The notes: generated by a model not told the origin, from the letters alone. Positions 1-7,893 are shown, counted from the stretch's first letter. The stretch is DNA of 16,991 bases from Planctomycetota bacterium (GCA_022614705.1 JAKEIB010000112.1:1-16991); one strand, 5' to 3'. Translations and numbers: made by a program.

Positions 1-1
1 C

Positions 2-85
2 CCGCTGTTTGAGGCCCTCACCGCCAAACATCAACCGTTTCCAGAATCCTCCGACCCTAACCAACTGAAACTGTTCGACTTATAG
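2..85 (+). CDS. C-terminal end of an unidentified protein with a clamp-binding-like tail
   Basis: The frame is open from the window edge and stops at TAG 83-85, giving 27 residues. The tail contains Q-L-K-L-F at residues 21-25 and ends in D-L. Q-L-[S/D]-L-F is the consensus by which replication and repair proteins bind the beta sliding clamp, and it often sits at the extreme C-terminus (for example in Y-family polymerases and MutS). The fragment could therefore be the end of such a protein, but nothing of the catalytic region is visible and the family cannot be named. It converges on the minus-strand cupredoxin gene with a 60-base gap. That gap contains the 10-base palindrome GATAGCTATC (141-150), which overlaps the cupredoxin stop codon. 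Confidence 0.5.
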   Translation, partial: PLFEALTAKHQPFPESSDPNQLKLFDL

Positions 86-145
86 CCGGACACTACTGGA
101 CTAACATTATTAAGTTTCCGTCGTGCCGGCTGACGTTATCGATAG

Positions 146-922
146 CTATCTCACCGTCAACTTGCTGGCCGGAATTTTGACGTCGCCCAAATCCAATGTC
201 TTCCCGGGCTCGATCTTGAGGTTTACACGTCCTTGCCGGTTGGCCTTGCCGCCCTTCAGCACAAGGTCCTTTATATAGCCCTGGGCCTCATGCCAAAGTT
301 GAAACTCGTGGGTGCCGGCGGGCAAATCCTTGATCTCAAACGAACCGTCGTCGCCCGACACAGCCATGTACGGATGCTTTTGCGACAGCACGTGAGCGTG
401 CATGAACGGATGAATGTTGCACATGACGGGCATCGGAAGCGGGGCATCCTTGGTGGCCTTGACTTTGTTCTCGGTGTTTGCCGGGATCACGGGGTTAAAT
501 CCGAACAGCCCAATGTTCGTGTTATGGCCGGTGGGATCGGAGTTCTTAATCACCAGCGGCTGACCAACGCGCACCAGCGTGATGCGCGGCACGAATTTGC
601 AGCCGTTATTGTCGAGCGTCACTGGCTGGTTGAGCGTCGCGGCGTAGTTCGGATGGATTTCAACTTCGCCGCGCCGCGGCACGCGCAGGTAGACGAGGAC
701 GTTCTTCAGCGCGTTGTCCTCGCCGACGACGACGATGTCGTTCTCCGGCTTGTTTTGAAAGCAGAACGGGTCTTTGCCATCCACCAACAACGGCGGCGGA
801 TCGGCCGGCTTGCCGTCGACGACGAATCGGCCCTTTAGCGAGCCCCATTCGGCGGCCATCGAGGGCGCTGTCGCAAGGAGACTCAGTAGGATCAACGTGC
901 TGCTTGTGAGAGTTTTCAACAT
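146..922 (-). CDS. Secreted cupredoxin-like protein with amicyanin-type copper site
   Basis: Predicted periplasmic copper electron-transfer protein of 258 residues, last gene of the bc-complex operon. Residues 1-24 form a signal peptide (M-L-K start, hydrophobic core, cleavage near S-M-A-A). A cupredoxin fold is suggested by H133 and the loop C168-N-I-H171-P-F-M174, the same C-x2-H-x2-M spacing as in amicyanin (C-T-P-H-P-F-M). These four residues would be a type 1 copper site. The C-terminal part (about 185-258, with a G-x-F-x-I-x-x-L-P-x-G-x-H pattern) resembles carboxypeptidase-regulatory-like beta domains. In-frame ATGs lie at 934 and 922. The second is preferred because GAGG lies six bases upstream; the first has no visible ribosome site. 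It starts 30 bases after the cytochrome stop, so it is probably co-transcribed. Such proteins are often labelled methylamine utilization protein, but there are no mau genes here. Electron carriage next to the multihaem cytochrome is an inference. Confidence 0.8.
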   Translation of the reverse strand: MLKTLTSSTLILLSLLATAPSMAAEWGSLKGRFVVDGKPADPPPLLVDGKDPFCFQNKPENDIVVVGEDNALKNVLVYLRVPRRGEVEIHPNYAATLNQPVTLDNNGCKFVPRITLVRVGQPLVIKNSDPTGHNTNIGLFGFNPVIPANTENKVKATKDAPLPMPVMCNIHPFMHAHVLSQKHPYMAVSGDDGSFEIKDLPAGTHEFQLWHEAQGYIKDLVLKGGKANRQGRVNLKIEPGKTLDLGDVKIPASKLTVR

Positions 923-952
923 GGTCTGCCTCATCGAATAGTGGTGCGATCG

Positions 953-3900
953 TCAGCGCTGCGCTGAGCGGTCGTTCGGCGGCTCGTCGGACGCGGATGG
1001 CTGGCCGGCGGGCGGCTGCGTGGGCTCTTTCACGAGCTCTTTGACCGACGTGCGGCGCTTGGTGTACTCGTCGAAATTCATCAACAGGTCGACCACGCCG
1101 TCGAGCTGCATGATGCTCGTGCCGGGGAACAACGCCTGGTTCACGCCGCCCAGGTTCGGCGCGGCCGGGTCGTACGGTATGTTGACCGGCATTCCGGTGT
1201 ACGGCAAGATGCGCGCAGGGCTGGCGACCCAGCGCCGCGTGTAATCCGGCCGCAAGCGGCGATAAACCTCGTCCAATCTGGGGCCTTGCGTGCGAATCGA
1301 GCCGCGGACCTCATAGTCGCCGATCGAGTGACATTTCACGCAGTAGTTGCCGTCGGTGACGATCTTCATCGCGTCGTCGAGCAGCGTGGGATGCGATCGC
1401 TCCAGCTCCGCCAGATAGCCGCCCCGGCGACGCTCGTTGTATTCGTACGGGAAGTCGGCGTTGCTATTGGCGGCGAAGTAATCGACCAGCGCGGCCGCCT
1501 CGGCGCTCGACATTCGGAAATTAGGCATCCGCAAGATGGCCGCCGGACGAATGCGCGTTGGGTCCATGAGGAAATCGTGGAGCCAATCGGTTTGCACTTT
1601 CTCGCCTTCATGATGCAGCGGCGGCGGCAGCCAGCTCCAAGCCTCGGTGGCGACGACCGATGGATTCGTCTTCTTCTCTTCCTCGATCGCGCGCGAGTAC
1701 AGGTACTTTGCGAGGTCGCCGCCGTTCGTCGGAAAGGCCGTTCCCTGCGCGGGGCCGCCATGCTCGCGATCAGCTTGCAACTGCAGTATCGCGTCGGCAG
1801 AGCCCACCAGGCGCGGCGCGCCGCCCACCATCGTGTGCTGATACAACTGAAACTCGTAGTACGGCTGCGACTCGGTGTCGTCCGGCTCGATCGGCACGCC
1901 GTCTTCATCCACGAGCCGCGGCGCGCCGGTGTTCTCATCGCGAACCGTCATGCCGTGCAGCTGCGCGTGTAGCCGGCCCCGGCGATCGGGCGTTAGCGAG
2001 GCTTTCACTTGATCCGTTGTGAAGTCCGGAATAACGAACGGGAAATCGGTGACCTCGGCCGGCTGATCGAACCAATCCGGCGCGAAGGCAACGTCCCAAC
2101 GCTCCGTGTCCAGCACGTGGCAGCCGGCGCAGTTGTATTTGTCGAGCACGTGGCGGCCGTCGACGATCGCTTTTTGCCGCGGACTCGGCCTGTAAATGAA
2201 TCGCTCGGCCGGCGCCTCGTTCGTGAGGCCTAGGACGAACGTCATGACTGCTTCGCGTTGCGTAGCGTCGAACGGGAACTTCGGCATGCGGAGCCGCTCG
2301 TCGTAGCGCTTGGTGCGGGTGGTTTCGTAGTCGAAGCTGCGCGGCATCCGCAGCTTTTGCCAGAGGAAGCCGTGGCGCTGGTGACTGTTGAGCGACTGCA
2401 GGAAGTACACGTCGTCGGAGCTGAATTTGTCGCTACGCGGGTCGAGGCCGTGCGCGTGGGCGTCAGGCTTATGTGGGCGAGTCTCTCCGAGACTCGCATT
2501 CGCGTCTCGGAGAGACGCGTCCACGTGCTTGTCGGTCCCTTCGATGCCGTGCGTCGCCAGGAACTGGCCGATGTTTTCGAACGCCAGTTGGGACGGGTCC
2601 TTGCGACCCCAGCTAGCCAGCGGCGTGCCGATCGGCTTGGCCGTTTCGAAGCCCGGGATGTCGTGGCAACCGAAGCAGCCGTAGCGGCCGATCGAGCGGC
2701 GGGCGACGTACTTAAGCTGCCGCTGCGTTCGGTCGGCATCATCTTTGAATTTTCCCAGCAGCACGCGCTCGTCGACCTTGACGCTCGACGCAAGCCGCTC
2801 GTCGATGCCTTCGGTGGCAAACCGCTCGGCTCGGCGGCGCGGGAACGATGCGCTGAGCCACACGGTCGTAAGGTCGTTGAGCGCCTGCTCTTCTTCCGGC
2901 GAAAGCGGGCCGCTGGGCACGGGGGCTTCCGGTTTCCAGTCGGCGGGAACACTAAGCAAGAACGCCATCACGTCGGCGGCCGGGTCGGAGACGCGACCCG
3001 TCGGATTGCCGCTGGCATCGGTCTCCGCAATCGGATCGAGAAACACATTCGGCATCACCGTGCGGGCGTGATAGCGGTTCGGCGCTTTCACCCAACTGTA
3101 CAGCCAGCGCTGCCCCTTCTCGCCGGTGAACTTCGCGGCGACGCGCGAAAGATCCGGGCCCTGCGTGGACTGGATTCCGGGGAAAGCGCTGTGCGAATGG
3201 CAGGCCAGGCAGCCGCGCGATTCGAATTGCCACTTGCCGCGCTCGACCGACGGTGCTTCGGTCACGCCGGCTGGCTGGTCGAGATATTCGAAAGGCTGGC
3301 TATTGGCGAGCAGAAACTCGGCCAGCGCGCGAATCTCGATATTCTCGAACCGCTCGGTGTACTGGCGGTCTGTGACCATTTGCTCTTTGCCATCGGCACC
3401 GTGAATCTTGAAATCCTTGTGCGTGTCGTCGAGGTGCTCGTGCAATAGGAAGAACTGCGGCATGCGCGTCGATAGACGGAAATCGGCCGGGCGGCGAATC
3501 CAACTGTACAGCCAATCGTAATCGACCTTCGAGGCGAGATGACGGAGGCTCGGGCCGACACGGCGGAGCGAGCCCGGGGCGTCGACGTCGCGCAACGCGT
3601 CGGCCAGCGCGCGTGTTTCTGCGGTCAGGCGCGGCTGATTGGGTTGTTCTGCGTCAGCCGCATCGGAATCTGGCGCCGCGTCGGCGGCCGGTTGTCCGGT
3701 CGCGAGTGCCGCGTCAGCACGGATCGACTTTAACAATTCATTGCGCACATCAACAGCCGACGGCCGCGCGGCAAGCGTCTGGGCCAGCTCGCGCTCTTGA
3801 TCGTTCAAGCCAGGGTCCGACTGAATCTGCTGCGCGACTTCCGCGAAGTTTGGCTCGACGCGCATGTCGGGGCCGACGCGCTTGGTCGGGCCGTCGTAGC

Positions 3901-5590
3901 CGGGGATTTCGTGGCAACCGTAGCAACCGAATTCCCGCACGAGTTCGTAGCCATGCACCAACTTCGGCGCGGGCGGCTCGGGGAAGCGCTCGCTTGGCTT
4001 GAGCTCGACCACTTCGTGATGGCACTTGAGGCAGTTGCTCTCGATGAACCGCGCCGGCGTCATCGGGAAAATCCAGTGGTGATTGTCGAACCAGCCATAC
4101 TGGTCCGCCCACAAGGCCGCTTGATCGGGATCGTTGGGCGTGTGGGAGGCCCACTTGAAATCGGTCGCGCTGCCCTGGCCGTCGTGACAGATCGTGCAGC
4201 CCATCTCTCCCATTTTGTGTGGGCTCGTGCTGCCCACGAACAAATCAAGCCGCGGGTGCGACGTGAACGGCTGGTTCAGGCCGCGGCGGATCGTAATGTC
4301 GATCGGTTCGCCCCAATTGGCCAGGTCGAGCAAATAGTGCTTGACGTCTTCCGCGGAATCGATGTCACCGCCATCGATTTGCAGAATCACGTCGCCCATT
4401 TCCAGGCCGGCCATCGCGGCCAGGCTTTGCGGAACGACGACTTGCACCGTCACGTCGGTGGGATCAATCTGGCCCGTGGTGATCACAAGGCCGTACACCG
4501 CGGTGATCGTGGGTGCGGGCGGTGCGTCTTTGCCTTCTTCCGCGGGCGCGGCCTGCGGCGCTTCGGCGGGAGTTTGCAACTGCACCGTCCGCTCGCGCTC
4601 GCCACGCGGCACGGGCGGGTAAGCGGGCTCCGACGCCGTACCGGGCGCGGTCTTGTCGATGGCCCTGTGGCAGACGATGCAGCGATCATAGCGGGCGACC
4701 GAACTGAAGTTGTAGTTAATCTTCATGTCCGGCAACCAAATCTGGTCGAGCTTGATGTCGCCGGTGTACAGCGCATCGAGCACCGGGGCTCGGTTAATCC
4801 ACTCGCCCGTCGTGGCAAGCCGGCCGGGCATTTGTTCGCGAAGGCGATTGAGATCCGTTTCGATCGCCGCAATTCGCTTATCCAAATCGAGTTCGGTTGC
4901 CTGGATTTCCTTGACGACTGTTTCTAGCGCAATACGGTAGTCTTTCGCGTCGGCCAGATATGCGTCGAGCTCGACGAGCTCGTCGGCTTGTTTTTGAATT
5001 TCGAATTCAATCGCTTCCGTCGAACGACCCTCGCCAACGGCAATGCCCCGCTTGCTGACGTCAGCCGTTTGTTCGGCCGCGGCGAGCTTCCTTTTGTTCA
5101 GCCACGCGGTTTCGCGGCGCTTCGCCTCGCTCACGAACGCGTTCAGTTCGTTGATAAGCCTGGCGCGTGCTTTGCCGATCGATTCGGATTTATCCGTGAT
5201 GGCCTTCTCCAGGTCGGCAAGCGCCGCGTCGAGATCGCTGAAATCGGCCGGCTCTTCCGTGACGCCCTGCTCTGTCAGCTGCTCGTCCTGGCCTTCGACC
5301 AATACCTTAAATCGCTCGACCATTTCCGCGTCGACCGGCGAGGTTTGAGCGGCTGCGAGTTGCTCGCGGAGGCGAGCGAGCTCGGCCGACGTGTCGGCCT
5401 CGGCCTGAGCGAATTGGGCCTCGACCGTCCAGCGTTCCTTGGCGCGGTCGTCGAGCTGCCAGTCGCGCCACTCGCGGTTGTGGTCCTTGGCCAGCATCCA
5501 GATCGTGCCCAGCAACATCACCAGCGCCGTGATTCCGAAGATCACGTGCATCCGTGCCTGGTCGCGCCAAGTTTTTTCAGTTGCGGGCAT
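953..5590 (-). CDS. Membrane-anchored eight-haem cytochrome c with coiled coil and PDZ domain
   Basis: Very large (1545 residues) multihaem cytochrome, probably the electron-accepting subunit of the bc complex, taking the place of cytochrome c1 or f. One membrane helix near residues 15-34 anchors it, with the bulk outside. Residues about 50-250 are Glu/Lys/Ala-rich and predicted coiled coil. Eight C-x2-C-H haem sites start at residues 304, 465, 520, 556, 794, 972, 1154 and 1417. A PDZ domain (about 363-441, with the G-L-x-x-G-D-x-I-L-x-I-D-G pattern) lies between haems 1 and 2. Haems 4 and 6 sit in similar G-C-x-G-C-H-[ED]-I-P-G contexts, suggesting internal duplication. An in-frame palindromic element encodes about residues 1023-1039. 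The start ATG has no clear ribosome site; M14 is an alternative but would cut into the lead-in to the helix. The gene follows the subunit IV-like gene after 82 bases and precedes the cupredoxin gene by 30. Confidence 0.9.
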   Translation of the reverse strand: MPATEKTWRDQARMHVIFGITALVMLLGTIWMLAKDHNREWRDWQLDDRAKERWTVEAQFAQAEADTSAELARLREQLAAAQTSPVDAEMVERFKVLVEGQDEQLTEQGVTEEPADFSDLDAALADLEKAITDKSESIGKARARLINELNAFVSEAKRRETAWLNKRKLAAAEQTADVSKRGIAVGEGRSTEAIEFEIQKQADELVELDAYLADAKDYRIALETVVKEIQATELDLDKRIAAIETDLNRLREQMPGRLATTGEWINRAPVLDALYTGDIKLDQIWLPDMKINYNFSSVARYDRCIVCHRAIDKTAPGTASEPAYPPVPRGERERTVQLQTPAEAPQAAPAEEGKDAPPAPTITAVYGLVITTGQIDPTDVTVQVVVPQSLAAMAGLEMGDVILQIDGGDIDSAEDVKHYLLDLANWGEPIDITIRRGLNQPFTSHPRLDLFVGSTSPHKMGEMGCTICHDGQGSATDFKWASHTPNDPDQAALWADQYGWFDNHHWIFPMTPARFIESNCLKCHHEVVELKPSERFPEPPAPKLVHGYELVREFGCYGCHEIPGYDGPTKRVGPDMRVEPNFAEVAQQIQSDPGLNDQERELAQTLAARPSAVDVRNELLKSIRADAALATGQPAADAAPDSDAADAEQPNQPRLTAETRALADALRDVDAPGSLRRVGPSLRHLASKVDYDWLYSWIRRPADFRLSTRMPQFFLLHEHLDDTHKDFKIHGADGKEQMVTDRQYTERFENIEIRALAEFLLANSQPFEYLDQPAGVTEAPSVERGKWQFESRGCLACHSHSAFPGIQSTQGPDLSRVAAKFTGEKGQRWLYSWVKAPNRYHARTVMPNVFLDPIAETDASGNPTGRVSDPAADVMAFLLSVPADWKPEAPVPSGPLSPEEEQALNDLTTVWLSASFPRRRAERFATEGIDERLASSVKVDERVLLGKFKDDADRTQRQLKYVARRSIGRYGCFGCHDIPGFETAKPIGTPLASWGRKDPSQLAFENIGQFLATHGIEGTDKHVDASLRDANASLGETRPHKPDAHAHGLDPRSDKFSSDDVYFLQSLNSHQRHGFLWQKLRMPRSFDYETTRTKRYDERLRMPKFPFDATQREAVMTFVLGLTNEAPAERFIYRPSPRQKAIVDGRHVLDKYNCAGCHVLDTERWDVAFAPDWFDQPAEVTDFPFVIPDFTTDQVKASLTPDRRGRLHAQLHGMTVRDENTGAPRLVDEDGVPIEPDDTESQPYYEFQLYQHTMVGGAPRLVGSADAILQLQADREHGGPAQGTAFPTNGGDLAKYLYSRAIEEEKKTNPSVVATEAWSWLPPPLHHEGEKVQTDWLHDFLMDPTRIRPAAILRMPNFRMSSAEAAALVDYFAANSNADFPYEYNERRRGGYLAELERSHPTLLDDAMKIVTDGNYCVKCHSIGDYEVRGSIRTQGPRLDEVYRRLRPDYTRRWVASPARILPYTGMPVNIPYDPAAPNLGGVNQALFPGTSIMQLDGVVDLLMNFDEYTKRRTSVKELVKEPTQPPAGQPSASDEPPNDRSAQR
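2474..2524 (-). repeat. In-frame double-hairpin palindromic element, copy A
   Basis: A 51-base element inside the multihaem cytochrome gene. On the coding strand it runs GTGGA, hairpin 1 (CGCGTCTC-TCC-GAGACGCG, window 2501-2519), AATG, hairpin 2 (CGAGTCTC-GGA-GAGACTCG, window 2478-2496), CCCA. Each hairpin is a perfect 8-base-pair stem with a three-base loop, and the two loops are complementary. It encodes V-D-A-S-L-R-D-A-N-A-S-L-G-E-T-R-P between the sixth and seventh haem sites. A second copy lies in the FtsX-type permease gene at 14324-14377 in the same reading frame. Confidence 0.8.
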
Positions 5591-5600
5591 TCGGGGAAGG

Positions 5601-5628
5601 TGTCGGGTGTCAGGTGTCGGGTGTCAGA
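5601..5628. repeat. Four-copy heptamer tandem array
   Basis: Four adjacent seven-base units (TGTCGGG, TGTCAGG, TGTCGGG, TGTCAGA) in the 82-base spacer between the subunit IV-like gene and the multihaem cytochrome gene. The units alternate in an ABAB pattern. They lie 11-38 bases before the cytochrome start codon, where a ribosome site would be expected. The spacer also holds a small GC stem (CGCGC-loop-GCGCG). Confidence 0.7.
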
Positions 5629-5672
5629 AATGTTTAGCCGCGACGCGCCAGCGGAGCGCGGGCCGCCTGGTG

Positions 5673-7046
5673 TCAAAAATTCAGGAAATACTCCGGTATC
5701 GCAATGAGATATTTCAAGTTAATCGTCCAGCGCAAAACCATTTTGATCGGCAGCGCCGCCATGAACAGCAGCAGGTTGGCCAGCACCATGTAGCGGATGA
5801 AGCCCATCCGCTGGTAGTAGCGGCGGAGCACGGTCACCGCCATCAATGGCGGAAGCATGATGAAGTATCCGAGCACCAGGATGATGCCCGGCGCCTCGCG
5901 CAGGAGGATATAGCCCAATTGCGTGGACCAAGTGCTGTTCGGTGGCGCCGTTGGCAGCGACCGATGGAGCCAATATTGCCAGAAGTATTCCGACATGTTG
6001 ACGTTCGTCAGCGCTTCGACCTTGTGCGCATCCCAGTACTCGTAGGGACCGAAGAAATTCCAGTTGGGACCGCGCAGCAGCGTACCCAGCACGATGAGCG
6101 TCACCCACAGCTCGAGGAAACCGAGTTGGAACGTGATGTATGCGAAGCGGCGCTCGCGAATCGTGTAGTAGCCGTTGCCCTGCTTGTTGAAGTCGATGTA
6201 GGGAATCGCCATAAGGCCGACGATAATGAGACTCGGCAACACGACGCCGGCCATCCACGGATCGTAATACACGAGCATCTCTTGCAGGCCGAGAAAGTAC
6301 CACGGGGCCTTGGAGGGATTCGGCGTCTTCACCGAGCTGGCTGGTTCCTCTAGGGGCGCTTGCAGCCAGATGGCCCAGAAGATGAGGACCGCCGAAAGCG
6401 CGATCATGCAGATCATCTCGGTGTAGACCAGATCCGGCCACACGAGCACCTTCTCATCGTCAAGCTTCTCGACCGGCGGCAAGCCCTCGTCCATCCGGCG
6501 GTCGTTCTCGACGGCCCGATACGCGGCTAACCATGTGAAAAACGCGAGCAGGAACACCAGCGCGACGATCGGCACGTTGTCCGGCTTGGCGACAATGGAA
6601 AAGAAGTTTGGGTCCGGCATCGAGAGGCCGAGAAACAGCAACATCAAATTCCAAATCGACCAGGCCACCATCGGCCTGACGAACCAGGAGCGAAAGAGAT
6701 ACAGCACCACGAGTACGGCCGTCGTTCCCAGCGAATAAATCGTGGCCTTGCTGCTTGCATTGACAAAATCGCGAAAGCCTTGCGGCACCTGCGGCATGGA
6801 TTCGAGATGGGCGCCTATCGCGAGCGAGGCCAAGAACACGTAAACAATTGCGACGATCGTCCACAACAGCGCGGGCGTGAACCGGAACGCGAAGCCCGGC
6901 GTGGGAAGGCTGAAAAACGGGCGATTCTCCGACTTCTGCCAGAGATAATACGCAAAAATCCCGTTCATCGCGGCCAGCGCAAGGTAATACGGCCACAGAA
7001 ACGAGGCGACGGATCCGGCGAATTGTTGTGGCGAAATTCCGTGCAT
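5673..7046 (-). CDS. Cytochrome b C-terminal (subunit IV-like) membrane protein, extended
   Basis: Polytopic protein of 457 residues, the quinol-site partner of the upstream cytochrome b6-like protein. The subunit IV-like core starts near residue 200 (W-P-D-L-V-Y) and includes N-P-S-K-A247-P-W-Y250-F followed by the helix ending G-L-M-A-I-P-Y-I-D. This aligns with the P-E-W-Y Qo-site region of b6f subunit IV, but reads A-P-W-Y, so the usual glutamate is replaced by proline. At least two more helices follow the core, and about five hydrophobic helices precede it (roughly 10-35, 52-78, 92-118, 122-145, 150-175). Chloroplast subunit IV has about 160 residues and three helices, so this protein is nearly three times longer. 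Similar long forms occur in planctomycete bc complexes. No haem-ligand pairs of the b6 type are evident here, as expected if all b haems sit in the b6-like protein. It starts 73 bases after that gene. Confidence 0.88.
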   Translation of the reverse strand: MHGISPQQFAGSVASFLWPYYLALAAMNGIFAYYLWQKSENRPFFSLPTPGFAFRFTPALLWTIVAIVYVFLASLAIGAHLESMPQVPQGFRDFVNASSKATIYSLGTTAVLVVLYLFRSWFVRPMVAWSIWNLMLLFLGLSMPDPNFFSIVAKPDNVPIVALVFLLAFFTWLAAYRAVENDRRMDEGLPPVEKLDDEKVLVWPDLVYTEMICMIALSAVLIFWAIWLQAPLEEPASSVKTPNPSKAPWYFLGLQEMLVYYDPWMAGVVLPSLIIVGLMAIPYIDFNKQGNGYYTIRERRFAYITFQLGFLELWVTLIVLGTLLRGPNWNFFGPYEYWDAHKVEALTNVNMSEYFWQYWLHRSLPTAPPNSTWSTQLGYILLREAPGIILVLGYFIMLPPLMAVTVLRRYYQRMGFIRYMVLANLLLFMAALPIKMVLRWTINLKYLIAIPEYFLNF

Positions 7047-7087
7047 GCTTAGCTAAACCGCAAGCGTTGGGTTACGGTTGTCTTGAA

Positions 7088-7115
7088 CTCCGTGCTCCGG
7101 GCTCCGTGCTCCATG
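7088..7115. repeat. Second four-copy heptamer tandem array
   Basis: Units CTCCGTG, CTCCGGG, CTCCGTG, CTCCATG in the 73-base spacer between the cytochrome b6-like and subunit IV-like genes. The sequence differs from the array at 5601-5628, but the unit length, the copy number and the alternating pattern are the same. The array lies 42-69 bases upstream of the subunit IV-like start codon. Confidence 0.7.
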
Positions 7116-7119
7116 CTTC

Positions 7120-7893
7120 CTACAACGGTCCGCTGATGCCGCCGTCCTTGCGCACGCGCCAAAAATGAATGGCGAGGAGTAGGGACACGGCCAGGGGGAT
7201 CGCAATACAGTGCAAAATGTAAAACCGATTGAGTGTTTCTTCGCCCACGTTCCGCGCACCGAGCAGCGCGAAGCGCGCATCGGTACCGCTGGTGATCATG
7301 GGATAGCCGAGCGTGAGGAATTGGTGGCCGGGGCCTTCGTGCCCGAGAATTGGTGTCGCGCGGGCCATATTCGAACCGACCGTGATAGCCCATACGGCGA
7401 GTTGGTCCCACGGAAGCAGGTAGCCCGTGAACGACAACAGAAGCGTGAGCAGCAGCAGAATCACGCCGATGACCCAATTGAACTCCCGCGGCGGCTTGTA
7501 ACTACCGGTGAGAAACACGCGGTACATGTGCAGCCAGACGGTGATCACCATCGCGTGCGCGCCCCAGCGATGGATTTCGCGCATGATGCCCAGCGAATAG
7601 ATGTCGCGCAGCGCCAAGATATCGTTGTACGCCCACTCCAGCGTGGGGCGGTAATAGAACATCAACAGGACGCCCGTCACCGTTTCCACCAGGAACAGGA
7701 AAAACGTGACGCCGCCCATGCACCAGGTATACGACAGCGCGATGCCCTGTTTCTTGATCGAAACCGGGTGCAGGTGCAGGAAGAAATTCGTCAGCATCAC
7801 CACGATCCGGTTGCGACGGTCAACCGGCATGGGATGCCGAAAGATGCTTTTCCAGATTTGTGATTCGTAGATTATTTCGCCCAGACGCGCCAT
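7120..7893 (-). CDS. Cytochrome b6-like di-haem (probably tri-haem) membrane subunit
   Basis: Cytochrome b N-terminal module of 257 residues, four membrane helices, binding two b haems and forming the quinol sites of the bc complex. Ligands are H108 and H122 (H-x13-H, in R-E-I-H-R-W-G-A-H) and H228 and H243 (H-x14-H). The longer second spacing is that of b6f rather than mitochondrial-type bc1. The Qo-side motif T-G-Y-L-L-P-W-D-Q and the C-terminal end G-I-S-G-P-L also match chloroplast b6. C58, in Y-T-W-C-M-G-G-V-T, aligns with Cys35 of chloroplast b6, which binds the extra haem c_n (c_i) covalently, so a third haem is likely. The N-terminus is some 20 residues longer than in plant b6. It follows the Rieske gene after a 120-base spacer that carries a strong inverted repeat. 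No clear Shine-Dalgarno sequence is visible. Confidence 0.93.
   Translation of the reverse strand: MARLGEIIYESQIWKSIFRHPMPVDRRNRIVVMLTNFFLHLHPVSIKKQGIALSYTWCMGGVTFFLFLVETVTGVLLMFYYRPTLEWAYNDILALRDIYSLGIMREIHRWGAHAMVITVWLHMYRVFLTGSYKPPREFNWVIGVILLLLTLLLSFTGYLLPWDQLAVWAITVGSNMARATPILGHEGPGHQFLTLGYPMITSGTDARFALLGARNVGEETLNRFYILHCIAIPLAVSLLLAIHFWRVRKDGGISGPL

Noticed and set aside
233..838. Plus-strand open frame of 201 codons over the cupredoxin gene
   Set aside because: Antisense shadow; the opposite strand has a signal peptide and a full copper site.
2258..3448. Plus-strand open frame of 396 codons inside the multihaem cytochrome gene
   Set aside because: It is the antisense of a gene with eight haem motifs, is Arg/Val/Ala-rich without motifs, and arises from high GC.
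5601..5628. Possible CRISPR remnant
   Set aside because: Units are seven bases with no spacers, so this is a simple tandem array.
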